From positions 310,001-374,000 of the forward strand of contig NZ_JAKMCM010000001.1 of assembly GCF_022662015.1 (NCBI RefSeq): DNA of 64,000 nucleotides, read 5' to 3'. This DNA is from Aestuariivivens sediminicola. Its GTDB lineage: Bacteria; Bacteroidota; Bacteroidia; Flavobacteriales; Flavobacteriaceae. This document shows, one piece after another, positions 10,281 through 18,353 of the stretch (position 1 is the first letter of the stretch; each line of letters opens with the position of its first letter). The translations under genes were made by a program, and so were the position numbers. The notes below the pieces were generated by a model. The model searched no databases, was not told the DNA's origin, and worked only from the letters and a program-made list of their open reading frames with translations.

Positions 10281-11009
10281 TTGACCAATATCAAGCCATA
10301 CAAAGACAGCGTTCTCGGGAAAAAAGAACAGGTGAAAAAAATGTTCGATAATATTTCCGGTGATTATGATGGTTTGAATCGTGTCATCTCTTTTGGAACT
10401 GATGTAAAATGGCGCAATAAAGTCGTTAATCTTCTTAAACGAAACCATCCGGAGACCATTTTGGACATCGCCACGGGAACCGGAGACCTGGCCATTAACT
10501 TGGCAGAAACCGGAGCAGAAAAAATTATTGGTCTCGATATCAGCAGCGGCATGCTTGAAATAGGAAAGACAAAAATACAACGCAAGCACCTGGAGTCGAA
10601 AATAGAGATGGTTCTCGGTGATTCTGAGAACATCCCATTCGAAAATAATACCTTCGATGCCATTACCGTGGCCTTTGGTATTCGAAATTTTGAATCTCTT
10701 GAGCAAGGGTTGAAGGAAATTCTTCGCGTATTGAAACCAGGCGGTTCGTTTGTTATTTTAGAAACATCAATCCCTAAAAAAACCCCTTTCAAGCAAGGCT
10801 ATTTTTTATATACGAAAAACATCTTGCCCTTGATTGGGCGTATTTTTTCAAAGGATAAGAGTGCCTATAAGTATTTATCTGAGTCGGCATCGAATTTCCC
10901 ATATGGCGAGGATTTAAACAATATTTTACGTAAAATCGGGTTTATTAATGTTACAGATTTTCCGCAAACCTTTGGGGTGGCGACCATCTATACATCATCT
11001 AAACAGTAA
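10281..11009 (+). CDS. ubiE: Demethylmenaquinone methyltransferase UbiE/MenG
   Basis: The 242-residue SAM-dependent methyltransferase has the family hallmarks: MFDNISGDYDGLNRV at the N-terminus, ILDIATGTGDLAI near residue 60, and AFGIRNFE near 134. It methylates demethylmenaquinone to menaquinone, the respiratory quinone of flavobacteria; the ubiquinone reaction is not expected here. The start codon is TTG (10281): the resulting N-terminus TNIKPYKDSVLGKKEQV agrees with what I know of flavobacterial homologues, while the first ATG (10341) would remove it. The next gene, porT, begins 2 nt after the stop, so they are cotranscribed. Confidence 0.95.
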   Translation: MTNIKPYKDSVLGKKEQVKKMFDNISGDYDGLNRVISFGTDVKWRNKVVNLLKRNHPETILDIATGTGDLAINLAETGAEKIIGLDISSGMLEIGKTKIQRKHLESKIEMVLGDSENIPFENNTFDAITVAFGIRNFESLEQGLKEILRVLKPGGSFVILETSIPKKTPFKQGYFLYTKNILPLIGRIFSKDKSAYKYLSESASNFPYGEDLNNILRKIGFINVTDFPQTFGVATIYTSSKQ

Positions 11010-11010
11010 T

Positions 11011-11739
11011 ATGAGACTATTTTTTATTGTTATAAGCTTCTTTTTTGTTTCATTTCAAGTTCAGGGGCAGTTATTTACCAAAAAAAAGGTGACGTACGAT
11101 GCCAACCAAGGCAGACGATCTACAGATAATGACTTTCTAAGATGGGGGTATTTTCTCGGTTTTAACAGCTATGATTTTAATTTTGATTACAACGAGGACC
11201 TTCGGGATATTTATGTAAAAAGAAGTCCGGGATTCAGCGTTGGTCTTATTGGTAATTTAAGGGTCAATAATTTTATCGATCTGAGATTAGAACCCGGTTT
11301 AATAATTACCACAAGGGAATTGCACTACAGCACGAGTTATTTTAATGGTACATCTTATAACAACTCGGATTTGATGCGCGAGGTGAAATCGACTTACATC
11401 CATATTCCATTCCTGGTTAAGTTTTCAACTAAACGCATTAATAACTTTAAACCATTTGTTGTTGGGGGTGTCTCTACAGCCCTGAATCTTTCCAGTAATG
11501 AGAATAACCCAAATGACAACAGTAACGGCCAATTCAGATCTAAAAAAAATACCTTGTTTTACGAAATGGGGTTTGGAATAGATTTCTATCTGTACAATTT
11601 TAAATTTACACCTTCCATCCGAGGTGTTTTTGGAATCAATGATGAGTTAGTACGGGATAATGACCCCAACAGTCCATGGACCAGCAACATCACCAGCATG
11701 AAAACAAGAGGTCTGTTTGTTAATTTCACCTTTCAGTAA
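11011..11739 (+). CDS. porT: Type IX secretion/gliding outer-membrane protein PorT (SprT)
   Basis: The 242-residue protein has a signal peptide (hydrophobic LFFIVISFFFVSF, then QGQ) and a C-terminal outer-membrane beta-barrel pattern ending in aromatic F-x-F-Q. Sequence features such as FLRWGYFLGFNSYDF and the barrel strands fit the PorT/SprT family needed for type IX secretion and gliding. The order ubiE-porT-TrmH methyltransferase-tamL supports the call, as this order is common in flavobacteria. I chose the ATG at 11011, directly after ubiE, because an upstream in-frame start would run through the ubiE end and destroy the signal peptide. Confidence 0.85.
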   Translation: MRLFFIVISFFFVSFQVQGQLFTKKKVTYDANQGRRSTDNDFLRWGYFLGFNSYDFNFDYNEDLRDIYVKRSPGFSVGLIGNLRVNNFIDLRLEPGLIITTRELHYSTSYFNGTSYNNSDLMREVKSTYIHIPFLVKFSTKRINNFKPFVVGGVSTALNLSSNENNPNDNSNGQFRSKKNTLFYEMGFGIDFYLYNFKFTPSIRGVFGINDELVRDNDPNSPWTSNITSMKTRGLFVNFTFQ

Positions 11740-11838
11740 GGCCGCTTAAACGAATCACCGAAGCACAATACCTCAACCTTATTCTCATAAGATAATCATA
11801 TTATCAATTCGTACATCATTTTATAGCAGCGTTTGATT

Positions 11839-12576
11839 TTATTGTCTTCTCCTGAATTCACTCAGTAAGACAGCTGCTGCCGTGGCCACGTTTAAACTTT
11901 CTGTTTTTTGAACCGAACCAAACTGAGGAATTGCAATCTTTTTAGATAGCAACCCTTCAATCTTTTTCGAAATTCCGTTGGATTCGTTACCCATTACCAA
12001 AATACCGGATAACGGAAGTTCAGTCTTATACACATTTTCGCCATCCATAAATGCACCAAACACCGGTTGCTGTCTCGCACTTAAAAATACCTCCAAATTC
12101 GTATAGTTAATATTTACACGAGACAAAGAACCCATTGTCGCCTGTACCACTTTAGGGTTGTAACAGTCTACCGTTCCGGGACTACAAACCAAATCGCTTA
12201 CGCCAAACCAATCACAGAGTCTGATAATGGTACCCATATTCCCCGGATCTCTTATGTCATCCAAGACAACAATTAAACCTGAATCCCTCACGTCTTGCAT
12301 TTTGGGTATTTTAAAAATGGCCACTGCGCTGTTGGGTGATTTCAAAAGGCTAATACGTCTTAATTCAGATTCCGAAATGATTATTTCATCTATAAAATTA
12401 TCAGGATTGGCATCACTATTGAAGGTCTGTGTCGTATATAAGGCGTAAAGCTCCAAATGGGACATTAATAGTTCGCGGATAAGTTTAATACCCTCAACTA
12501 AAAAAAGACCATGTTGTATTCGGTATTTTTTTTGCTTTAAACTGGAGATTAATTTAATTTGATTTTTTGAAAGCAT
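11839..12576 (-). CDS. TrmH/SpoU-family RNA 2'-O-methyltransferase
   Basis: The 245-residue protein has a short N-terminal substrate-binding domain (KYRIQHGLFLVEG) and a C-terminal SPOUT knot domain. The three SpoU motifs are present: DDIRDPGNMGTIIR near residue 108, VMGNESNGIS near 200 and IPQFGSVQKTESLNVATA near 218, where the conserved Asn-Glu and Ser-Leu-Asn residues bind SAM. It probably methylates a ribose in 23S rRNA like RlmB, but the target nucleotide cannot be told from sequence. It sits between porT and tamL on the opposite strand, divergent from tamL with 166 bp between. Confidence 0.88.
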   Translation of the reverse strand: MLSKNQIKLISSLKQKKYRIQHGLFLVEGIKLIRELLMSHLELYALYTTQTFNSDANPDNFIDEIIISESELRRISLLKSPNSAVAIFKIPKMQDVRDSGLIVVLDDIRDPGNMGTIIRLCDWFGVSDLVCSPGTVDCYNPKVVQATMGSLSRVNINYTNLEVFLSARQQPVFGAFMDGENVYKTELPLSGILVMGNESNGISKKIEGLLSKKIAIPQFGSVQKTESLNVATAAAVLLSEFRRRQ

Positions 12577-12645
12577 TGGTCCTTTTATTTATCATATAAA
12601 GAAAATGAAAATTTATGTGTCCTGATAATTGTACACTGAGATTAT

Positions 12646-12674
12646 TTGTAAACAATTGAAATAATGTATTTTTG
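12646..12674 (+). promoter_or_regulatory. Primary-sigma promoter of tamL
   Basis: TTG (12646-12648), an 18-nt spacer and TATTTTTG (12667-12674) match the Bacteroidota -33/-7 consensus exactly. Transcription should start near 12681, about 60 nt before the start codon of tamL. Confidence 0.7.
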
Positions 12675-12742
12675 AATACATAAAGTCCGAAACGATATTT
12701 TTAATTTAAAGCATCCCTTAACTCATATCATAATCTATTTAT

Positions 12743-15268
12743 TTGAAACTTCAATTATTCAAAATATCAATCACGATAGTTGTTTTCGCATTAATTAGCT
12801 CTTGTGATGCCGTAAAAAGAGTTTCCGAAAGCGATTATTTACTTACGGACAATACAGTTGTCATCAATGATAAAAAGGATAATTCTGAAACCATAGCGAA
12901 TTTAATCTCTCAAAAGCCTAACAGAAAAATACTGGGTATCCCATTGCGGTTACATCTATACAATACCGCTCGCCCGAATATTGATTCCATTTTGCAAGTT
13001 AAAGTTTATGATAATGCCGAAAAAATGGCCTGGAAGACCAAGGTGTTGTCAAGAAAACAACTGGAAAAAGATATTGCAACAAGAAAGGGTTTTAATTCAT
13101 GGCTTAAACGCACCGGTGAGGCCCCGGTCATATGGGAAGAAGAGAAAACAAGAAAATCGGTTACAAGACTTGAAAATTACCATATTAATAATGGGTGGTT
13201 CGACGTGACGGCCTCATATATTGCCAAACCGACTGACGACAAACGTATTGAGATTCAATATGAGGTGAATACAGGTCCGGCATTCATCATTGATTCCATT
13301 GCCAAAAAAATTGAGTCCCCTCTGGTAGAGTTACTTTATGAAGCAACCCAGAAAGATGCCTTAGTAAAAACAGGAGCGCAATACCGGACTGTTGATTTTG
13401 AACAAGAGCGGAACAGAATTTCCACAGAACTTCGCAATAGGGGACTGTTTCGTTTTGGTCAGGAGCATGTCTCTTTTGAGATCGATACCATTGGCACGAA
13501 CAAGAAGGTCAATGTAGGGGTGCTAATTAGTAACCAGATCATAACCAATCCGGATACCACCATTACCAAACCTTTTAAAATTTTTAAAGTCGACAAAGTG
13601 AACATATATACGGATGACACCTTTGCGACCAGAGATCTACCCTATCAGAATACACTAACCTATAATGGTTACAATTTATATAGCCATGGTAAAATGCGCT
13701 ATCGTCCTAAAGCCATTACGGATGCCGTCTTTATTGCTCCAAAAACCATATTCAGGGATATCGATCGCACAAGATCCTATCGCTATTTAAATGAATTACG
13801 CACCTTCAAGTATCCTGAAATTAAATACGTAGCAGAAACCGACTCAAGCTTGATTGCCAATGTTTATTTAACCCCTCTAAAAAAGTTCAGTTTAGGTTTT
13901 AGTGCCGAAGTTTCGCAGAGTAATATTCAGTCGGTTGGTTTAGCCCTAAATCCGAGCCTGCAGATCCGGAATATTTTTAGAGGTGCCGAGACCTTTGAAA
14001 TTTCTGCCATTACCTCTGTTGGTGCATCGAAAGACAAAAATAATATTGATGATCCCTTTTTTGACATTAATGAATACGGTATTGACCTTAGACTACGTAT
14101 CCCGAGATTATTTTCTCCTTTCAATACCGACAAAATAATTCCTAAATACATGTCGCCAAGTACCCGAATTAGTTTGTCTACAACAAGCCAGACGAATATT
14201 GGACTTGATAGACAAACGTTCACCGGTAACTTCAACTATAATTGGTCGCCATCAAATAAAATAACGAATAATCTCGACCTGTTTAATGTGCAGTATGTTA
14301 GAAATCTGAATGTTGAAAATTACTTTCGCGTCTATGAAAGCTCGTACAACTCATTGAATAATATTGCCAAAGAGATTGACTACATCCCGTCAGATTCCGA
14401 CCTAAGTATTCCTAAAGACACGTATAAATTTTTAAATTATGCCCTTGCCGATCCAACGCCTAATGAGATAAACAGCGACCAACTGTCAACCTTAACGAGT
14501 ATTAACGAACGTAAAAACAGACTTACAGAAAATAACCTCATATTTTCTACAAGTTTTGGATTAACCCGAGATGTACGAACGAATCTTTTCGATGAGGATT
14601 TTTCAATATTTAGGTTTAGACTGGAACTTGCTGGCAATATGTTATCTAACGCCTCTAAATTATTAGGCTTAGAAAAAGATGAAAATGACCGTTACGAAAT
14701 ATTTAATGTCGCGTTTTCGCAATATGTGAAAACAGAATTTGATTATATTAAGCATTGGGACTTAGGGAAAAAAAATGTCTTGGCCATGAGAACCTATGCG
14801 GGTATAGCCATCCCTTACGGAAATTCTACCAATATTCCTTTCTCAAAAAGTTTTTTTGCCGGCGGAGCGAATGACAACCGGGCATGGACCGCTTATAGCT
14901 TAGGTCCGGGAAGTTCTGAATCCCGTAATGAGTTCAATGAAGCCAACTTTAAACTGGCACTTGGCATTGAGCAGCGATTTAACCTATTTGAAAACTTAAA
15001 TGCCGCAATTTTTATTGACGCCGGCAACATCTGGAACGTACTTGACGATGTTGAAGATGATAAAGCCACATTTACCAGTCTGGACGCTTTAAAAGATATA
15101 GCCATAGGATCTGGTTTTGGACTGAGATATGACTTTAGCTTTTTTGTTTTTAGATTCGATATCGGTTTTAAAACCTATGATCCCTCCTACACTGAGTTGA
15201 ATAGATGGTTTAGGGATTATAACTTTAGTAATGCCGTTTATAACATAGGTATTAACTATCCTTTCTAA
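12743..15268 (+). CDS. tamL: TamL: lipid-anchored BamA/TamA-family outer membrane protein
   Basis: The 841-residue protein starts with a lipoprotein signal peptide whose lipobox LISSC places the lipidated Cys at residue 21. Periplasmic POTRA-type repeats follow (about residues 25-370), then a 16-strand Omp85 beta-barrel with the characteristic SFFAGGANDNRAW segment near residue 710 and a C-terminal strand ending in NYPF. Lipid-anchored TamA-like proteins are known in Bacteroidota as TamL, partner of TamB in outer-membrane biogenesis. The start is a TTG: the codon three positions further up is a stop and the next ATG lies about 95 codons in, past the signal peptide. Confidence 0.88.
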   Translation: MKLQLFKISITIVVFALISSCDAVKRVSESDYLLTDNTVVINDKKDNSETIANLISQKPNRKILGIPLRLHLYNTARPNIDSILQVKVYDNAEKMAWKTKVLSRKQLEKDIATRKGFNSWLKRTGEAPVIWEEEKTRKSVTRLENYHINNGWFDVTASYIAKPTDDKRIEIQYEVNTGPAFIIDSIAKKIESPLVELLYEATQKDALVKTGAQYRTVDFEQERNRISTELRNRGLFRFGQEHVSFEIDTIGTNKKVNVGVLISNQIITNPDTTITKPFKIFKVDKVNIYTDDTFATRDLPYQNTLTYNGYNLYSHGKMRYRPKAITDAVFIAPKTIFRDIDRTRSYRYLNELRTFKYPEIKYVAETDSSLIANVYLTPLKKFSLGFSAEVSQSNIQSVGLALNPSLQIRNIFRGAETFEISAITSVGASKDKNNIDDPFFDINEYGIDLRLRIPRLFSPFNTDKIIPKYMSPSTRISLSTTSQTNIGLDRQTFTGNFNYNWSPSNKITNNLDLFNVQYVRNLNVENYFRVYESSYNSLNNIAKEIDYIPSDSDLSIPKDTYKFLNYALADPTPNEINSDQLSTLTSINERKNRLTENNLIFSTSFGLTRDVRTNLFDEDFSIFRFRLELAGNMLSNASKLLGLEKDENDRYEIFNVAFSQYVKTEFDYIKHWDLGKKNVLAMRTYAGIAIPYGNSTNIPFSKSFFAGGANDNRAWTAYSLGPGSSESRNEFNEANFKLALGIEQRFNLFENLNAAIFIDAGNIWNVLDDVEDDKATFTSLDALKDIAIGSGFGLRYDFSFFVFRFDIGFKTYDPSYTELNRWFRDYNFSNAVYNIGINYPF

Positions 15269-15398
15269 TCTGTAACCGGCTATTCACATACTATAACGTT
15301 TTAGTGTAGTTTTATGTTTTCAACCTGTAAAACAACCGGTTATTATTCAAAATTTGATTATTTTTGGACCAAACTATAAATCACAAAAAATATCAAAA

Positions 15399-16466
15399 AT
15401 GGGACACAATATAAAACCAGGGGTAGCTACAGGTAAGGAAGTTCAGGCTATATTTAATCATGCTAAGGCCAATAACTATGCCCTTCCGGCTGTGAATGTT
15501 ATAGGTTCAGATACAATTAATGGTGTATTGGAAACAGCACGAGACCTCAATGCGCCTGTAATTATACAATTCTCCAATGGTGGGGCCCAGTTCAATGCGG
15601 GAAAAGGATTGAGTAATGAAGGACAAAAAGCAGCCATAGCCGGTGCGATTGCAGGTGCAAAGCACGTACATACCTTAGCAGAGGCCTATGGTGTTCCCGT
15701 AATTTTGCATACCGATCATTGTGCGAAAAAGTTATTACCCTGGATAGACGGTTTATTAGATGCAAGTGAAACACATTTCGCCGAAACAGGAAAATCCCTT
15801 TTTAGCTCCCATATGATCGATCTTTCTGAAGAACCGCTTGAAGAGAATATTGAAATTTGCAAGCAATATCTTGAACGCATGAGCAAGATGGGTATGACCC
15901 TTGAAATCGAATTGGGCATTACAGGAGGCGAGGAAGATGGAGTTGATAATACCGATGTGGACGATTCCAAACTATACACCCAACCCGAAGAGGTGGCTTA
16001 TGCCTATGAAGAATTGAGCAAGGTAAGTGATCAATTTACCATTGCAGCGGCATTTGGTAATGTTCACGGTGTTTATAAACCAGGAAACGTCAAGTTAACA
16101 CCTAAAATCTTAAAAAATTCACAGGAATACATTTCGGAAAAATACGGGGTTGAACATAATCATATCGATTTTGTCTTTCATGGTGGTTCAGGTTCCACTG
16201 TTGAAGAAATTAGAGAAGGTATCAGCTATGGCGTCATTAAAATGAATATAGACACGGATTTACAATATGCCTTTATGAGTGGCATTCGCGATTATATGAA
16301 CAGTAAGACGGACTACTTACAATCACAGATTGGCAATCCCGAAGGGGAAGATGCTCCAAACAAGAAATATTACGATCCGCGTGTATGGTTGAGAGAGGGA
16401 GAAAAAACATTTGTTAGCCGTTTGAAAAAGGCCTTTGAGGATCTTAATAATGTGAACACCCTTTAA
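15399..16466 (+). CDS. fbaA: Class II fructose-bisphosphate aldolase
   Basis: The 355-residue protein is a class II zinc-dependent aldolase close to E. coli FbaA in length. It has the zinc-binding HTDHCAKKLLPW segment near residue 108, ELGITGGEEDG near 170 and the phosphate-binding FHGGSGS near 262. It cleaves fructose 1,6-bisphosphate to dihydroxyacetone phosphate and glyceraldehyde 3-phosphate in glycolysis, and works in reverse in gluconeogenesis. I placed the start at ATG 15399 (MGHNIKPGV); an in-frame TTG at 15354 would add 15 residues not seen in the family. A strong terminator follows. Confidence 0.96.
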   Translation: MGHNIKPGVATGKEVQAIFNHAKANNYALPAVNVIGSDTINGVLETARDLNAPVIIQFSNGGAQFNAGKGLSNEGQKAAIAGAIAGAKHVHTLAEAYGVPVILHTDHCAKKLLPWIDGLLDASETHFAETGKSLFSSHMIDLSEEPLEENIEICKQYLERMSKMGMTLEIELGITGGEEDGVDNTDVDDSKLYTQPEEVAYAYEELSKVSDQFTIAAAFGNVHGVYKPGNVKLTPKILKNSQEYISEKYGVEHNHIDFVFHGGSGSTVEEIREGISYGVIKMNIDTDLQYAFMSGIRDYMNSKTDYLQSQIGNPEGEDAPNKKYYDPRVWLREGEKTFVSRLKKAFEDLNNVNTL

Positions 16467-16500
16467 GCAAGGCATTCATATCTGGCATTTGAAATTCACA

Positions 16501-16530
16501 AATCCTGTTTTTTTAAGACAGGATTTTTTT
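16501..16530 (+). terminator. Intrinsic terminator of fbaA
   Basis: AATCCTGT pairs with ACAGGATT around a T-rich loop and is followed by seven T, 34 nt after the fbaA stop. Confidence 0.85.
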
Positions 16531-16591
16531 ATTCTTTATCCCTGACAACAATAATTTTTCGAGCCTTCACTGTGAATTTAAAATAAAACTT

Positions 16592-16599
16592 TAATTTTG
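16592..16599 (+). promoter_or_regulatory. Candidate -7 element of the accD promoter
   Basis: TAATTTTG fits TAnnTTTG. The -33 position holds TGT instead of TTG. It lies 89 nt before the accD start and just after the fbaA terminator, where a promoter is needed. Confidence 0.4.
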
Positions 16600-16687
16600 T
16601 GATCCGAGTTTATGCAGAGCTGTTCTGTTTAAACTTGGTTAAATTAACGCACTCTTTAAATTGTTAAAGGGTTAAAAAAACAACCAT

Positions 16688-17545
16688 ATGTCTTGGTTTA
16701 AACGAAAAGATAAAGGAATACAAACGTCGACCGAAGAAAAAAAGGATACCCCAAAAGGCCTTTGGTATAAATCCCCAACCGGGAAAATAGTTGACACTAA
16801 GGAACTAGAACAAAATTTTTATGTGAGTCCTGAGGATGGATACCACGTAAGAATTGGCAGTAGGGAATATTTTGAGATCCTGTTCGATAATAACACATTT
16901 GAGGAATTGGATGCAACCCTAGAATCTAAGGACCCTTTAAAATTTGAGGATACCAAAAAATATCCGGAACGTCTGAAAGCGGCACAGGATAAGACCAAGC
17001 TTAAAGATGCGGTACGATGTGCTGTAGGAAAATCTAAAGGAAAAGACCTCGTCATAGCCTGTATGGATTTTAGTTTTATCGGGGGCTCAATGGGAAGTGT
17101 TGTTGGTGAAAAAATAGCACGGGCTGCAGATTATTCGCTGAAGTACAACATTCCTCTTTTGGTCATCTCCAAATCGGGCGGTGCACGTATGATGGAAGCG
17201 GCATTATCCTTAATGCAATTGGCAAAAACATCAGCAAAACTCGCACAACTGGCAGATGCAGGTATTCCTTATATTTCATTGTGCACCGATCCAACCACCG
17301 GAGGCACTACAGCCTCGTTTGCCATGCTCGGTGACATTAATATTGCAGAACCTGGCGCTTTAATAGGATTTGCAGGACCTCGTGTTGTAAAAGATACTAC
17401 AGGCAAGGATCTTCCAGAGGGCTTTCAGACCTCAGAATTCTTACTGGAACACGGGTTTTTGGATTTTATTACACATAGAAAAGATCTTAAGGACAAAATA
17501 AATCAGTATATCGACTTAATAACCAATCAACCTTTAAGAGCTTAA
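16688..17545 (+). CDS. accD: Acetyl-CoA carboxylase carboxyltransferase subunit beta, zinc-ribbon cysteines lost
   Basis: The 285-residue protein matches AccD throughout: the crotonase-like core has [29 protein letters not shown] and [13 protein letters not shown], ending with a usual C-terminus. With AccA it transfers CO2 from carboxybiotin to acetyl-CoA, making malonyl-CoA for fatty acids. The N-terminal zinc ribbon normally has four Cys (WxKCxxC and VCxxC); here the same fold is aligned by WYK and HVRI but the four positions are Ser29, Gly32, Ser47 and Asp50, so no zinc can be held there. The gene is monocistronic, between the fbaA terminator and the rpsO promoter. Confidence 0.95.
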   Translation: MSWFKRKDKGIQTSTEEKKDTPKGLWYKSPTGKIVDTKELEQNFYVSPEDGYHVRIGSREYFEILFDNNTFEELDATLESKDPLKFEDTKKYPERLKAAQDKTKLKDAVRCAVGKSKGKDLVIACMDFSFIGGSMGSVVGEKIARAADYSLKYNIPLLVISKSGGARMMEAALSLMQLAKTSAKLAQLADAGIPYISLCTDPTTGGTTASFAMLGDINIAEPGALIGFAGPRVVKDTTGKDLPEGFQTSEFLLEHGFLDFITHRKDLKDKINQYIDLITNQPLRA

Positions 17546-17727
17546 AATATCGCATTTATATGGATGAGTTGGCCATGTTTACGCGATGCATGTGTTATCG
17601 TTTTCTTTAACGTTATTTAGGTGAAATGGCTAACCTATGGATGCATCCGGTTCCTTATTGCCATCTCCTGACAAAAAGATGGAGACTGTCCTATTATTAG
17701 TGCTTCAAAGGTCTTTTAAATTATGTG
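17546..17727. other. Intergenic region between accD and the rpsO promoter
   Basis: AT-rich 182-bp stretch. I saw no clear terminator for accD and no open frame worth calling. Confidence 0.4.
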
Positions 17728-17756
17728 TTGCAAATCAATAAAAAAACGTATATTTG
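17728..17756 (+). promoter_or_regulatory. Primary-sigma promoter of rpsO
   Basis: TTG (17728-17730), an 18-nt spacer and TATATTTG (17749-17756) match the Bacteroidota consensus exactly. The predicted transcription start is near 17762. Confidence 0.75.
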
Positions 17757-17761
17757 CCGCT

Positions 17762-17778
17762 CGAAAGACGGTCTTTCG
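17762..17778 (+). promoter_or_regulatory. Palindrome at the 5' end of the rpsO mRNA
   Basis: CGAAAGAC and GTCTTTCG form a perfect inverted repeat around one G, starting where transcription is predicted to begin. It would make a hairpin at the extreme 5' end of the mRNA, or serve as a DNA operator. It has no run of T after it, so it is not a terminator. Confidence 0.55.
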
Positions 17779-17810
17779 TATACATAACAATCATTTACAA
17801 TAATATTAGC

Positions 17811-18080
17811 ATGTATTTAACTAAAGAAGTAAAAGAAAAGATCTTCGCGAAGTACGGTAAGGATAAAAACGATACTGGAACCGCCGAAGCTCAGATTGCG
17901 TTATTCACGCACAGAATTAATCACTTGACGGAGCACTTAAAAAATAATCGCAAAGATTATAATACCGAGCGTTCATTAGTGAAACTGGTAGGAAAGCGTC
18001 GCGCTTTGCTGGATTATTTGACTAAGAAGGATATCTTAAGATATCGTGCCATAGTAAAAGAATTAGGTTTAAGAAAATAA
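17811..18080 (+). CDS. rpsO: 30S ribosomal protein S15
   Basis: The 89-residue protein has the exact family length and sequence signature (GTAEAQIALFTHRINHLTEHLK and LVGKRRALLDYL). It binds the central domain of 16S rRNA early in assembly. The ATG at 17811 gives the standard N-terminus; the longer open frame back to 17754 lies in the promoter and leader. The rpsO-pnp order is the same as in many bacteria, but here a strong terminator separates the two. Confidence 0.97.
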   Translation: MYLTKEVKEKIFAKYGKDKNDTGTAEAQIALFTHRINHLTEHLKNNRKDYNTERSLVKLVGKRRALLDYLTKKDILRYRAIVKELGLRK

Positions 18081-18082
18081 GA

Positions 18083-18110
18083 AAAGAGGGGCTTATAGCC
18101 TCTTTTTTGT
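18083..18110 (+). terminator. Intrinsic terminator of rpsO
   Basis: A 10-bp stem (AAGAGGGGCT with AGCCTCTTTT, including G-T pairs) around TAT ends in a T run, directly after the rpsO stop. Confidence 0.85.
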
Positions 18111-18353
18111 TTAAAACAGAGCTATTGCGTCATTAATAAAAATGTAGCTCGTCCGTTGATGCACAGTAAAATGTGTATTGGATCGCAATGACAATTAGAA
18201 GAAGCTTACGAAGTTTTTCATTGGTCTGGACTTTCAAAGTCCCAATTAACATCTACACACAACAACACAACCTTGTCCGTTTATCAAAACGGAGACCATT
18301 GTTTAACATAGATCTGGCATATTGGTATGTGTCAGAGTTTGAATTAAAAAATT
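18111..18353. other. Intergenic leader region of pnp
   Basis: This 243-bp stretch between the rpsO terminator and pnp should hold the pnp promoter and leader, but no full -33/-7 match was found. An open frame at 18173-18373 overlaps the pnp start and resembles nothing known, so it is not called. Confidence 0.4.

Noticed and set aside
10104-10706. 200-codon minus-strand open frame overlapping ubiE
   Set aside because: It lies opposite a clear ubiE gene and the translation has no recognisable family or signal features.
15273-15342. TAACCGG/CCGGTTA inverted repeat before fbaA
   Set aside because: The 56-nt loop makes a stable hairpin doubtful and there is no T run.
15354-15398. Longer fbaA start at TTG
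   Set aside because: The extra 15 residues do not fit the aldolase family and the ATG at 15399 does.
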